NCBI RefSeq assembly: GCF_009696445.1
Contig: NZ_VULZ01000003.1
Span: forward strand, 124,001 to 188,000
Direction: 5' to 3'
DNA from: Porcincola intestinalis
GTDB lineage: Bacteria; Bacillota; Clostridia; Lachnospirales; Lachnospiraceae
DNA: 64,000 nt
Shown here in pieces: positions 43,901 to 53,185 of the stretch. The notes beneath the pieces are model-generated. The model had not been told where the DNA came from, did no database searches, and was given only the letters and a program-made list of their open reading frames with translations. The position numbers were made by a program, and so were the translations under genes. The stretch's first letter is position 1, and each line of letters begins with the position of its first letter.

Positions 43901-45535
43901 GATCCGCAGCGGAATCGGGACAAGCGGGTTTACAAACTCGGAGAAGCGGTCCACGATCTTTCCGCCGCTGACCTTTACCGCGCCGATCTCGATGATCCGG
44001 TTCTCGACGGGCGAAAATCCGGTTGTCTCGAGATCGAAAACCACAAAATCTCCCTCCAGGGACTGGCCCCTCGAGTTAACAGCCGTCTCCACCAGGTCAT
44101 TCACCAGGTAGCCCTCGCACCCATAGATGACCTTGAAATCGGAATCCTCCGGGATCGCCTTGTAAGCATCCGGAAGCCCCTGCACAACGCCATGGTCTGT
44201 GATCGCGATCGCCTTGTGTCCCCAGGAGGCTGCCACCTTCACCAGATCGCCCGGCTCCGACACGGCATCCATCGCACTCATCTTGGTATGGCAGTGAAGC
44301 TCGACCCGCTTCCTCGGCCAGGTATCGCTGCGCTTCTGCCGGAAGTCGGCAATCTTCATGATGCCATAGATATTTCCGATGGTCAGATCCGAATCGAACT
44401 TGTCGATCGTCGTGACACCTCTGACCTTGATGAACATCCCTGTTTTCAGCTGATCCGTCAGCTGCGGTGCCCTCTGGGTGTCGAGGAACATCTTGATTCG
44501 CATCGTATCGGTGAAATCCGTCAACGTGATGATCAGGATGGTCAGATCGCTCCCGCGCTTTGTGTGGATGTCCCGCGTCTCGATCTCTGAAATCTGTCCG
44601 CGGATCGTCACATCTCCCATTTCTCCGAGAATCGACTTCATCTCGATCGGCAGATCCTCAAAGTCCCGGCCATACAGCACATCCGGATTGCTGCTTCTGA
44701 CAAGTGACTCATTTCGCTCTGAATCGTTCCGTGAACCGGCGGTGCCTCTTCCTCTGCGGCCTCTGACGCCCTGGCCGCCCTTCCCTGCCTTTCCGGAAAG
44801 TCCACCCGTTCTGCTGCCCGGAGCTGCTTGGGGCGTTCTGCTACCTGCCGCACTGCCTTCTCCTGCCGGCACTGACTCGCCGTTCCCGACAGCTGCATAT
44901 TCTCCATCCACCGGAGCTGCAGCAATTTCTGCATCCTTCTTCTGAAGGAGTCCAGCTTCCCGCAGCGTCTCCTCTGCCTTCTGCATCGTCTGGATTGCCC
45001 GGAACTGACGGGTCTTCTGAGCGGTGCTGGCTTCCTTGTACCCGACTGTCATTCGGAAGTCCACACCGCAGCGGTCTGTGAAAATTTTCTCAAGGATCGA
45101 GCAAAGCTGCTCCTCATAGCGGCGGGCGATGATTGTGTCCTCGAGTACCAGATGGCACAGCCCATCCTCCCCGAAAGTGACATCCGCATGCCGGAAGAGA
45201 TTGCCCAGACACTTGTCGAACTGATCCAGCTCATAGAGAATCGATGCCCGGTAAGCCTTCATCAGGTTCCGGGCATTGTACTGCTGCGAGAGACGAAACT
45301 TTTCGATGATCTTCGTCTCCATCCCGCTTCCGGAGCAGACCTCCTCGTCGATGCGCTTTTCAATCCGGCGGATGTCCTTCTTGTCGATCAGACGGTCTGC
45401 CTCGACATAGACCTTCAGCGTGGTGTGCTGCGCGTTGACCGTGACCCTCGTCACATTCAGGTGCGGGTACAGCTCCGACAGTTCCTCATCTCCCGCGCAG
45501 ACGCCCGGAAATGTCTCTTCAAACGACTTCGTCAA
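40931..45535 (-). CDS. polC: DNA polymerase III alpha subunit, PolC type
   Basis: 1534 aa. PolC is the main replicative polymerase of low-GC Gram-positives. Order of domains: N-terminal region (1-220), OB fold (GQISEIETRDIHTKRGSDLT near 325), PHP domain (ELHCHTKMSAMDAV near 410) interrupted by a DEDDh 3-5 exonuclease (FVVFDLETTGFS near 500), then palm, fingers (HPHYLCPKCHYVDF zinc-like site), and the catalytic DIDLNFSGE near 1135. An Ala/Gly/Arg-rich linker of about 75 residues (roughly 205-280) precedes the OB fold and looks expanded. The start is TTG 45535, with AAAGGAGA upstream; the longer reading frame lacks a ribosome site at proper distance. Confidence 0.95.
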   Translation of the reverse strand: MTKSFEETFPGVCAGDEELSELYPHLNVTRVTVNAQHTTLKVYVEADRLIDKKDIRRIEKRIDEEVCSGSGMETKIIEKFRLSQQYNARNLMKAYRASILYELDQFDKCLGNLFRHADVTFGEDGLCHLVLEDTIIARRYEEQLCSILEKIFTDRCGVDFRMTVGYKEASTAQKTRQFRAIQTMQKAEETLREAGLLQKKDAEIAAAPVDGEYAAVGNGESVPAGEGSAAGSRTPQAAPGSRTGGLSGKAGKGGQGVRGRRGRGTAGSRNDSERNESLVRSSNPDVLYGRDFEDLPIEMKSILGEMGDVTIRGQISEIETRDIHTKRGSDLTILIITLTDFTDTMRIKMFLDTQRAPQLTDQLKTGMFIKVRGVTTIDKFDSDLTIGNIYGIMKIADFRQKRSDTWPRKRVELHCHTKMSAMDAVSEPGDLVKVAASWGHKAIAITDHGVVQGLPDAYKAIPEDSDFKVIYGCEGYLVNDLVETAVNSRGQSLEGDFVVFDLETTGFSPVENRIIEIGAVKVSGGKIVDRFSEFVNPLVPIPLRIENLTSINDTMVADAPTIEKILPRFLAFSKDCVLVAHNSAFDVSFIEENCRRLGYDHDFTSVDTVALARVLLPNLGKYKLDTVAKALNIDLGHHHRAVDDAECTAHIFVKFVSMLEDLDLHNLDEVNEHCRADEHKIRKMPTYHVILLAKNETGRVNLYRCVSESHLKYVSNGKPHLPKSFLEAHRDGLIIGSACEAGELFQAIERGASEEELKRIVDFYDYLEIQPIGNNMFLTVPKYDKNGNLRNEPKTVEDLKNYNRRIVALGEQYGKPVCATCDVHFLNPEDEIYRRILQYVNFQDPEADNQPPLYLRTTEEMLKEFEYLGEEKANEVVITNTNRIADMVEKFSPVRPDKCPPVIPHSDEMLTKICYDRAHEIYGDDLPQVVEDRLKKELHSIISNGFAVMYIIAQKLVWKSVADGYLVGSRGSVGSSFVANMAGITEVNSLHPHYLCPKCHYVDFDSPEVRKYDGMAGCDMPDKNCPKCGTKLQKLGFDIPFETFLGFKGNKEPDIDLNFSGEYQSKAHHYTEVIFGAGQTFRAGTVTGVADKNAYGYVLRYFEDHGEKKRPAEIKRLADGCVGVRKSTGQHPGGIIVLPYGEEINTFTPVQHPPKDENTITTHFDYHKIDHNLLKLDILGHDDPTMIRMLEDLTGLHATDVPLDDRKVMSLFQNTSALGITPDDIGGCPLGSLGIPEFGTDFAIQMLVDTKPKYFSDLVRIAGLAHGTDVWLGNAQDLIMNGTCTISTAICCRDDIMIYLISKGLDPELSFTIMEKVRKGKGLRPEWEEEMKKHGVPDWYIGSCKKIKYMFPKAHAAAYVMMAWRIAWFKIYQPLAYYAAFFSIRSPGFDYELMCEGPEVLARHMKEIEAKDKNEQQQKEQEQYKAMKVVREMYARGYEFAKIDVFKCRATKFCIVDGKLMPSLNKIDGLGDNVAAQIVDACKDGPFLSLDNFRERTKCPKGIADKLVQLGILAGLPESNQLSIFDMLPTGTEG

Positions 45536-45637
45536 CCCTTGTATCTCCTTTATCCCAGCTTTTCTGCTTCTCCGCTTCAACCTTCCCGGCAGTCCGGATT
45601 CACTTCCGCACAGGCAGAAAAACTGCGTCTTTCGCCC

Positions 45638-46696
45638 TCAGCCTTCCCAGTGATCCAGTTCCCACTTGAGGGCAGGCAGAAATTCCGATTCCGGAATCTT
45701 CCGGATGATCTCCCCGTGTTTCATCAGTAGGCCCTCGCCCTTCCCGCCGGCGATGCCAAGATCCGCCTCGCGGCCTTCGCCCGGGCCGTTCACGATGCAG
45801 CCCATGACAGCCACCTTGATGTTCAGCGGATAGCTCTGCACAAGCTGTTCGACCTGGTTTGCGAGGGAGATCAGATCAATCTGCGTCCGTCCGCAGGTCG
45901 GGCAGGATACCACCTCGATTCCGCCTTCTCTCAGTCCCAGCGTCCGCAAGATCAGCTTCGCGCTCCGGATCTCCTCGACCGGATCTCCCGAGAGCGACAC
46001 GCGGATGGTGTCCCCGATTCCCTTCGAAAGAATCAGCGCCAGCCCGACCGCCGACTTGATGTTTCCGGATATGACCGTCCCGGCCTCCGTGATGCCGACA
46101 TGAAGCGGATAATCCGACTGCTGTGCGAATTTCTCATACGCCTCCGCACACATCAGGACATCCGAGGACTTGATCGAGACAACCAGATTGCGGTAGTCCA
46201 TCGATTCGATCCAGTGTACCTTGTCCAGCGCGCTCTCGACAAGCCCGTCCGCCGTCACACCGCCGTACTTTTCGATGATCTCCTTCTCCAGCGAGCCGGA
46301 GTTGACCCCGACACGAATCGGCACATCCCGCTCCCTTGCCGCATCGACAACGGCCAGCACCCGCTCCTGGGAGCCGATGTTGCCGGGGTTGATGCGGATC
46401 TTGTCCGCCCCGTTTTCAATCGCCGCGATCGCCAGCCTGTAGTCAAAATGAATGTCTGCAATCAGAGGAATCGAAATCTGTCGCTTGATCTCTCCCAGCG
46501 CCTTCGCCGCCTCCATCGTCGGAACGGTACAGCGGATCAGCTCACAGCCAGCCTCCTCCAGCCGGTGGATCTGTGCCACAGTTGCGTTTACATCTTCTGT
46601 TCTCGTATTCGTCATGGACTGGATCAGGATCGGGTTCCCGCCGCCAATGACGCGATCTCCGATCCTCACTGTCCTTGTATGTTCTCTTGTCGTCAT
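45638..46696 (-). CDS. ispG: 4-hydroxy-3-methylbut-2-enyl diphosphate synthase
   Basis: 352 aa. IspG converts MEcPP to HMBPP in the non-mevalonate isoprenoid pathway, using a 4Fe-4S cluster and flavodoxin. TIM-barrel motifs [40 protein letters not shown] are present, and the cluster ligands lie in [12 protein letters not shown] (two Cys near 268) and [15 protein letters not shown] (Cys and Glu near 300). dxr and rseP, often upstream of ispG-polC in related bacteria, are not here; ppk is instead. AGGAG precedes the ATG. The gap to polC is about 100 bases. Confidence 0.95.
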   Translation of the reverse strand: MTTREHTRTVRIGDRVIGGGNPILIQSMTNTRTEDVNATVAQIHRLEEAGCELIRCTVPTMEAAKALGEIKRQISIPLIADIHFDYRLAIAAIENGADKIRINPGNIGSQERVLAVVDAARERDVPIRVGVNSGSLEKEIIEKYGGVTADGLVESALDKVHWIESMDYRNLVVSIKSSDVLMCAEAYEKFAQQSDYPLHVGITEAGTVISGNIKSAVGLALILSKGIGDTIRVSLSGDPVEEIRSAKLILRTLGLREGGIEVVSCPTCGRTQIDLISLANQVEQLVQSYPLNIKVAVMGCIVNGPGEGREADLGIAGGKGEGLLMKHGEIIRKIPESEFLPALKWELDHWEG

Positions 46697-46756
46697 CCTT
46701 CTTGCTCCTGTTCCCTCTGCCGCCAGTTCTGTCCCCTGCTCCAGATGTTTCGTCTT

Positions 46757-49051
46757 TCATTCTGCCGCTGCAGGCGTGAAGGTTCTCGATGCCATCGGAT
46801 CGTGTGGGTCTGCAGCCGCCTCGATGGCTTCCTTCATCAGCGTTGCCTGCGCGCCGATGAGCGCCTTCCCCCTTCTGTCAACCTTCTCATAGGTATTGTC
46901 CGGCATCAGCACATGTGCCTTCATCGTATCCGCCAGCTGCACATCCAGGATGTGTCTGGCTGCCCTTGCGCTGTCCGCATCCTCAAGCGGGAACATGATC
47001 TCGACTCTCCGGTTCAGGTTCCGCGGCATCCAGTCTGCAGAAGCCATATAGATCTCCGGATGTTCCCCATTCGCAAACCAGAAGATGCGGGCGTGCTCCA
47101 GAAAGCGGCCGACAATCGAACGGACCGTGATATTCTCCGAAACTCCGGGGATTCCAACCTTCAGGCAGCAGATCCCGCGCACAATCAGCTCGATCTTCAC
47201 ACCGGCAGCACTCGCCTCATACAGCTTCGCGATGATTCCCGGATCGCAGAGTGCATTCATCTTCGCGATGATGTGCGCGTTCTCATTGGCCTTTGCGTGA
47301 GAGATCTCCCGGTCAATCAGTGCATACAGCTTTGACCTGAGCCAGATCGGCGCCAGGGAAAGCCGGTTCCAGTGCTTCGGCTCACTGTAGCCGGAAAGCA
47401 TATTGAAAACGGCCGTCGCATCCTCCCCGTAGGCCGGACTGGCTGTCATGATCCCGCAGTCCGTGTACAGCTTGGCGGTTGAATCATTATAGTTTCCGGT
47501 CGCCAGATGGACATACCGGCGGATTCCATCCTCCTCCCTCCGGACAACCAGTGCGATCTTGCTGTGCGTCTTCAGTCCGACCAGTCCGTATATAACATGG
47601 CAGCCCGCCTTCTCGAGCATTTCCGCCCACTGAATGTTGTTTTCCTCGTCAAAGCGCGCCTTCAGCTCGACCAGCGCTGTCACCTGCTTGCCGTTCTCGG
47701 CAGCCCTTGCCAATGCCGCTACAATCGGCGAATGACCGCTCACGCGGTAAAGCGTCATCTTGATGGCCAGAACATCCGGATCGTCGGCCGCGCTGCTGAT
47801 GAAATTCACGACCGGATCAAAGGTTTCATACGGATGCGACAGGAAAATGTCCTTTTCCCGGATTGCATCGAACAGGGTCATCCCATCCGGCAGGTTCATG
47901 AGTGCCGGGACCGGCTGCGGGACGTACGGCTTTTCCTTCAGGTTTTCAAAGCCCTTCATCCCGTACAGCTTCATCAGGAAGGTCAGGTCCAGCGGTCCGC
48001 TGATCTTGTAGATGGCATCCGCTCCGACTCCGAATTCCTTCTTCAGAATCTTGAACAGCTTTTTGTCCATCCCGTCCTCATACTCAAACCGGATGACCTC
48101 GCCCCACTGACGCTTCCGGAGCTTTTTCTGGATTTCGTCGAGCAAATCATCCGCATCGTCCTCGTCCAGTGTCATATCTGCATTTCTCGTGATCCGGTAC
48201 GCGTTCGCACAGACAACGTTATAGCCGGAAAACAGCTTTCCCATGTTCCGCTCGATGATCTCCTCGAGCAGGATTCCGGTTCTTGTGCCTTCCTTCGTAC
48301 AGGGGATCTCAATCACCCTCGGAAGCACGGACGGAACCTGGACGGTTGCGAACATTGTCCCGTCCTTGAGATCGATCTCCTTCCCATCCTTGCTGTCCTT
48401 GCCGTTGTCCTTGGCCGCCTTCCGCGCGACCCGCTCCCCTGTTCTGGTCAGATTCTCCTGTACCATCGCCTCGATGGAGCCCTCCGGCGCCGCCTTGGGC
48501 TTGCGGGAAATCAGGGCGCCGATGTTCAGGGTCTTGTTGCGCACAAGCGGAAATGGTCTTGAGGAGTCCATCGCCATCGGTGTCAGGACCGGAAAGATTA
48601 CCTCGTCAAAATAGCGGTCGCAGAAGTCCGCCTGCTGCTTTGTCAGGCTCTCGTGGTCGAAAAGGACTTCCATGTTGCTGGACCGAAGTGACGGGACCAG
48701 GCTGCGCATCAGCGTTGAGTACTGCCTGTCCATGAACTCGTGGCACTTTTTCTGTACCGCCGAAAGCTGCTGATCTGCCGTCATCCCGGCTATATCGTGT
48801 CCCGAATAGCCGCCCTCCGACATGTCCTTGAGCGAGGCCACCCGCACCATGAAGAATTCGTCCAGATTGGACGCGGTGATTGAAAGAAACTTCAGCCGCT
48901 CAAACAGAGGGTTTTCCCTGTCCCTTGCCTCATCAAGGATCCTGTAGTTGAAGTCCAGCCAGGAAAGTTCCCTGTTCGTATAAAAGGCCGGGTTCGTAAA
49001 GTCAACCGCTTTCGCCGTGCCTGCCGGAGCCTGTGCCTCATTTCTGACCAT
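46757..49051 (-). CDS. ppk: polyphosphate kinase 1
   Basis: 764 aa. PPK1 reversibly makes polyphosphate from ATP. The N domain has YTNRELSWLDFNYRILDEA; the C1/C2 domains have LKARFDEENNI, the catalytic autophosphorylated His in GLKTHSKIALV (near 455), YVHLATGNYNDSTAKLYTD, and the second conserved His in FLEHARIFWF. A Lys/Asp/Gly-rich insert of about 20 residues (around 215-235) interrupts the head domain. The start is 1 base after the ppx stop and is served by AGAGGAGG in the end of ppx, so the two are coupled. Confidence 0.95.
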   Translation of the reverse strand: MVRNEAQAPAGTAKAVDFTNPAFYTNRELSWLDFNYRILDEARDRENPLFERLKFLSITASNLDEFFMVRVASLKDMSEGGYSGHDIAGMTADQQLSAVQKKCHEFMDRQYSTLMRSLVPSLRSSNMEVLFDHESLTKQQADFCDRYFDEVIFPVLTPMAMDSSRPFPLVRNKTLNIGALISRKPKAAPEGSIEAMVQENLTRTGERVARKAAKDNGKDSKDGKEIDLKDGTMFATVQVPSVLPRVIEIPCTKEGTRTGILLEEIIERNMGKLFSGYNVVCANAYRITRNADMTLDEDDADDLLDEIQKKLRKRQWGEVIRFEYEDGMDKKLFKILKKEFGVGADAIYKISGPLDLTFLMKLYGMKGFENLKEKPYVPQPVPALMNLPDGMTLFDAIREKDIFLSHPYETFDPVVNFISSAADDPDVLAIKMTLYRVSGHSPIVAALARAAENGKQVTALVELKARFDEENNIQWAEMLEKAGCHVIYGLVGLKTHSKIALVVRREEDGIRRYVHLATGNYNDSTAKLYTDCGIMTASPAYGEDATAVFNMLSGYSEPKHWNRLSLAPIWLRSKLYALIDREISHAKANENAHIIAKMNALCDPGIIAKLYEASAAGVKIELIVRGICCLKVGIPGVSENITVRSIVGRFLEHARIFWFANGEHPEIYMASADWMPRNLNRRVEIMFPLEDADSARAARHILDVQLADTMKAHVLMPDNTYEKVDRRGKALIGAQATLMKEAIEAAADPHDPMASRTFTPAAAE

Positions 49052-49052
49052 C

Positions 49053-50594
49053 TCAAACCCTCCTCTTCTGGCGGAGCACCGTCCTTAAGTTGAACACTTC
49101 CTCAAACAGGGAATCCTCCATCGCCAGTGTTCCCTGCTCCAGCGTCAGATCCTCATCCGTCAGCGCTGTGATGACCAGGTTCCCGTCCCGGACCGAAACC
49201 TTGATGTCCTGAATCCGCTGCCTGTGGCTGCGGTCGAGTGAGTTCGCGGTTCTCAGAATCGCCGTCAGCTTTGCGATGACCAGGTACTCTTCTTTGCTGA
49301 CAGAGGAATCCTGCACCAGCTCGTCGTAGTACTCAAACGGAGCGGTATTGAACTTCACAACATTGGCGACGATCTGGCGCTCTGCATGGGACAGTCCGAT
49401 AATCTCCGTCGCCATGATGATGTTGTACGCACAGTCTGATACATCGGTCAGCGATATATACTTGCCGCAGTTATGCAGAATCGCGGAGATCTGCAGGAGC
49501 AGCCGTTCCCGTTTTCCCAGTCCGTGGACCCGCCTCGTCTGATCGAAGAGCTTCAGGCTCAGGCTCTCGACAACCCGGATATGATCCGAGCTCGACTTGT
49601 ACCGTTTGGCGATCGACCGCGATGCTGCGATGATATCCTCGTCAAATGAATGCGGCGCCTTCAGCGCTCCGTTTTCCGCGGCGAAATCGTACGCCAGTCC
49701 GTCCCCGATCGAGACGTACGGCAGCCAGACGGATTTGGAATCAAAGCGATCGAGCAGAGAGCGGCAGATGACAAGGGAGGTCGTGGCACAGATGGCCGTC
49801 TCCATCGAAACACCGATCCGCGCCACAATCTCATCCGCGTTCAGCCCGACAACCTTCTGATACAGCTCCATGAAGGTTTCCCTGGAAATCACGGAGCTTT
49901 TCTGCTTTTCGGCAATCGGGCGGAAAATCTCCTGCAGCTCCCGGTTTGTTGCGATCAGCGTCGTGATCTGCCGGTCCTTCTGGTAAAGCTTCCCGAACCC
50001 GTCCAGCTCATGCTGCATCAGCTCCATCACCAGGCGTTCATAATGTGCATTGCTCTGAGCAAGCGGATAAAACTGTTCCCTGGTCGAGATCTTTCCGACT
50101 CTGATGTTCTGAGTCGTAATCAGCTTGTCGTGGTCAAAGACCGAAATCTGGAGGGAGTTGCCGCCGATGTCGACAATCGCTGTTCCGGTCTGAATGATTT
50201 CCTCGAAGGAATCCGTGTCCAGCGCGATGGACTTATAGTCAAGGAAACGCTGCTCAGAATTGGATAAAATCGTCAGCTTCAGCCCGGTCTGCTTCTCGAT
50301 GTAGTCCTTCGTGATCAGCGCCGTCCTCAGCTCACGGATCGCCGATGTCGCCACCATCCGGTAGCTGTCCACATGGTAGCCGTCCATCGTCTTTTTAAAG
50401 GCCTTCAGTGTGCGGACCAGAAGCTCCACCTTCTGCGTCGAGAGCGTTCCGCGTGCGTATGCATCCGATCCCAGGTCAATCCGCCTGCTCTGGCAGGACA
50501 GCTGAGCCATCCCCTTCCGGGGGGAAAGCTGGAAAAGCTTCATTTCCGTTTCTGTCGATCCGATGAGGATCGACGCAAATAACTTGACCGCCAT
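49053..50594 (-). CDS. ppx: Ppx/GppA-family phosphatase with HD domain
   Basis: 513 aa. Exopolyphosphatases remove terminal phosphates from polyphosphate; GppA relatives act on pppGpp. The actin-like ASKHA core (1-300) shows SNSEQRFLDYKSIAL and IVDIGGNSLQISVF, and a C-terminal HD-like helical domain (AILHNCGKYISLTDVSDCAYNII) follows. The first phosphate loop, normally A-I-D-x-G-S, reads ASILIGST, so the usual Asp is Leu; whether the enzyme is a fully active phosphatase is uncertain. Pairing with ppk supports a polyphosphate role. No strong ribosome site is needed to choose the start; MAVKLFA fits family starts. Confidence 0.88.
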   Translation of the reverse strand: MAVKLFASILIGSTETEMKLFQLSPRKGMAQLSCQSRRIDLGSDAYARGTLSTQKVELLVRTLKAFKKTMDGYHVDSYRMVATSAIRELRTALITKDYIEKQTGLKLTILSNSEQRFLDYKSIALDTDSFEEIIQTGTAIVDIGGNSLQISVFDHDKLITTQNIRVGKISTREQFYPLAQSNAHYERLVMELMQHELDGFGKLYQKDRQITTLIATNRELQEIFRPIAEKQKSSVISRETFMELYQKVVGLNADEIVARIGVSMETAICATTSLVICRSLLDRFDSKSVWLPYVSIGDGLAYDFAAENGALKAPHSFDEDIIAASRSIAKRYKSSSDHIRVVESLSLKLFDQTRRVHGLGKRERLLLQISAILHNCGKYISLTDVSDCAYNIIMATEIIGLSHAERQIVANVVKFNTAPFEYYDELVQDSSVSKEEYLVIAKLTAILRTANSLDRSHRQRIQDIKVSVRDGNLVITALTDEDLTLEQGTLAMEDSLFEEVFNLRTVLRQKRRV

Positions 50595-50628
50595 TCTCTG
50601 TCCTCACGATTGATTAAACTTCAGAAAA

Positions 50629-51969
50629 TCAGTTTCCTGACAGCAGATAGTCGATGAACTGCTGCGCGCAGCGACCCGAACGACCGCCGTGCGACAGCTC
50701 CCAGCTTCCCGCCTTCCGCAGCAATTCCTCCTGCGGCATGTCGATGCCTGCCCTGCGCGCAAGCCCCAGCACAATCCCATCATACTCTGTCTTGACCGGT
50801 GCGCCGAAGTAAATCGTAACACCAAAACGCAGCGAAAGCGACAGCTTCTCCTGGACCGTGTCCGAGGTGTGCATATCCTGACGGATGTCGCCCTCCTTGT
50901 CGCCGTAGGTTTCCCGCACCAGGTGCCGTCTGTTGCTCGTCGCGTAGATCAGGACATTGTCAGGCCGCTTTTCCATGCCGCCCTCGATCACCGCCTTGAG
51001 ATACTTGTAGTCTGTCTCATTTTCCTCAAAAGACAGATCATCCATATAGATGATGAAGCGGTAATTCCGGTTCTTGATCTGCGCGATGATGTCGACCAGA
51101 TCCTTGAACTGATGACGGTACACCTCGATGATCCGCAGTCCTCTGTCATAGTATTCGTTCAGAATCGCGCGGATCGAGGAGGACTTTCCGGTCCCTGCAT
51201 CCCCGAACAGCAGGCAGTTGTTCGCCTGGCGTCCCTCAAGAAAGGCCTCCGTGTTCTCCCGCAGCTTCTTTTTCTGGATCTCATACCCAACCAAGTCATC
51301 GAGCCGGATGTGGGCGATGTTCGTGATCGGAACGATCTGGCACTGTGTCTCCCCCTCGCGGTGAATCACACGGAATGCCTTGTGGAGCCCGAACTTGCCG
51401 CAGCCGAAGTCATGGTAGAAGGAATCAAGGTCGGCCTTGAATTCCTCCGGGGTCTCCGCTGCCGAAAGCCGCCCGGACAGCGTCTGGATCCGGTCCCGCA
51501 CCCTCCTGCTGTACAGTCTTCGATCATCGTCCGTCTGGACATAGTCCCGGATCAGGCTGTACAGAGAGACGCCCAGCCTTTCCTCGATGTCACTGAAATC
51601 ATAGCGGAAGTACTCCATCAGAATCCGGACATCGTGCAGCGCCGCCTGGTTGATTCCACCGTCCACTGCTCCCCTGATCTCACAGGCTCTCGAGTAGGCG
51701 TTCTCGTTGTAGACCAGAATTCCTGTCAGGCAGGCCTGCCAGAGATTGCCTGAAAACCCCCGCTTTTCCGATGTCTCCAGGATATCCCGGATCAGCGCCG
51801 TATAGTCTGATACACACTGAAGGCGAAGCTGGCGAGTCTCCTGCTTTGTATCTGATGTCTTCGTCTGAATGAACGTGTCCGCCCCGCACGCGGCTCTCAG
51901 CTGCGCCAGGCGGCTTAAAAATCCATTCTCCGTATCTCTGAATAGAATCAGTTCCCCTGCGTCGTGCAT
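50629..51969 (-). CDS. DUF815-type AAA ATPase
   Basis: 446 aa. The C-terminal two-thirds match the DUF815 ATPases: DDLVGYEIQKKKLRENTEAFL, Walker A FGDAGTGKSS (near 265), Walker B FIIYMDDLSF (near 310), sensor segment LIYATSNRRHLV and an arginine-finger-like SLSLRFG, ending in the lid GGRSGRCAQQF. The N-terminal 200 residues are helical and specific to the group. Cellular role is unknown. The ATG at 51969 has GGGGG 6 bases upstream; an earlier start would add 19 hydrophilic residues. It lies 34 bases before ppx. Confidence 0.86.
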   Translation of the reverse strand: MHDAGELILFRDTENGFLSRLAQLRAACGADTFIQTKTSDTKQETRQLRLQCVSDYTALIRDILETSEKRGFSGNLWQACLTGILVYNENAYSRACEIRGAVDGGINQAALHDVRILMEYFRYDFSDIEERLGVSLYSLIRDYVQTDDDRRLYSRRVRDRIQTLSGRLSAAETPEEFKADLDSFYHDFGCGKFGLHKAFRVIHREGETQCQIVPITNIAHIRLDDLVGYEIQKKKLRENTEAFLEGRQANNCLLFGDAGTGKSSSIRAILNEYYDRGLRIIEVYRHQFKDLVDIIAQIKNRNYRFIIYMDDLSFEENETDYKYLKAVIEGGMEKRPDNVLIYATSNRRHLVRETYGDKEGDIRQDMHTSDTVQEKLSLSLRFGVTIYFGAPVKTEYDGIVLGLARRAGIDMPQEELLRKAGSWELSHGGRSGRCAQQFIDYLLSGN

Positions 51970-52044
51970 GCATGTCCCCCTGTCACTGTCATTCTGTCTG
52001 TCCTGAGTCTGTCTGCTGCCGGCCATCCGTTTCTTCCGTCCGGC

Positions 52045-53175
52045 TCAATAGTTCCCGAGAATCTTCATGTTGATGGCTTCCTCCCGGATCCCCCTCAGTG
52101 CGTTCTTGACACTCGGCTCCGCCAGGTTGCCCTCGAAATCGATGAAGAACCGGTATTCCCAGCTGCGCTGGGGAATCGGTCTGGACTCTATATGTGTCAT
52201 GTTGATATTGTTGAAAATGAAATGCGACAGAATATTGTACAGGGTTCCGGATGAATGCGGCAGCTCAAAACAGATCGAAATCTTTCGCGCATCCTTCCGG
52301 AAGATCCGCTGGTTTGTCACAATCATAAAGCGGGTCGCATTAGCCTCCTCGTCGCTGATGTGCGTCTTCAGGACCTGAAGTCCGAACCGTCTGGCCGCAA
52401 ATGCGCTTCCGATGGCTGCCTCATCCTTCCGTCCGTCCTGCGCAACCTTTCTGGCAGCGAGCGCCGTGTTTCCAAAAGGCTCCGCCTTCCAGTCAGGATG
52501 TGCCTGAAACAGGCCTTCGCACTGCGCAAGCGCCTGAGGATGTGAGTAGACAATGCGGACAGATGACAGATCGGCGTCCTTGATCCCCATCAGGACATGC
52601 TCGACCGGGATAATCTGTTCTGCCACGATGTAGTTCTCAAAATCAACAAGCAGATCGAAATTGTCCGCCACGATTCCTGCCGTGGAGTTCTCAATGGGCA
52701 GAACTGCATAGTCCGCACTGCCCTCGGCGATCGCCTCCATCGCATCGCGGAATCTCGCCACATGGAAGCTGTTGACATCCTCCCCGAAAAACGCTGTCAT
52801 GGCAGCCTGACTGTATGCCCCCTCGACGCCCTGGAAGACCACACGGATATGATCCGTGTCCAGCCTGTCAACACCGATGAACGGAAGCCGCCCGCCTGCC
52901 CCCCGCTTCTCCAGCATTGCGTACTGCTTTTTCCGGCTCATGGACATGAGCTGTGAGAACAGCTCCTCCACCCCATGCTGGTTAAAGGCGCCGTGCGCCA
53001 GGCCCTTGACCTCATCCAGTTTCTGCCTCTCCCGCGTTTTATCGAAAACCTTGACGCCATTCTCGATCTTATAGGCGCCAATCTGCTCCGAGACCTCCAT
53101 CCGTTCTTCAAAAAGTCTTACGAGCTCGCGGTCGATTCTGTCAATCTCCGCGCGGTATTCCTTTAAATCACCCAT
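52045..53175 (-). CDS. pheA: bifunctional chorismate mutase/prephenate dehydratase
   Basis: 376 aa. The protein makes phenylpyruvate from chorismate. Residues 1-85 are an AroQ-type chorismate mutase (EIDRIDRELVRLFEERM, GAYKIENG); about 105-285 is prephenate dehydratase (VVFQGVEGAYSQAAM, VLPIENSTAGIV, HPQALAQCEGLF, the Thr-Arg-Phe catalytic motif ANATRFMIV); 295-376 is an ACT domain with ELPHSSGTLYNIL and HIESRP, which binds phenylalanine for feedback inhibition. The ATG at 53175 follows AAAAGGA by 8 bases. That ribosome site adjoins one arm of a 12-bp leader hairpin, suggesting translational control. Confidence 0.95.
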   Translation of the reverse strand: MGDLKEYRAEIDRIDRELVRLFEERMEVSEQIGAYKIENGVKVFDKTRERQKLDEVKGLAHGAFNQHGVEELFSQLMSMSRKKQYAMLEKRGAGGRLPFIGVDRLDTDHIRVVFQGVEGAYSQAAMTAFFGEDVNSFHVARFRDAMEAIAEGSADYAVLPIENSTAGIVADNFDLLVDFENYIVAEQIIPVEHVLMGIKDADLSSVRIVYSHPQALAQCEGLFQAHPDWKAEPFGNTALAARKVAQDGRKDEAAIGSAFAARRFGLQVLKTHISDEEANATRFMIVTNQRIFRKDARKISICFELPHSSGTLYNILSHFIFNNINMTHIESRPIPQRSWEYRFFIDFEGNLAEPSVKNALRGIREEAINMKILGNY

Positions 53176-53185
53176 CGAATATTCC

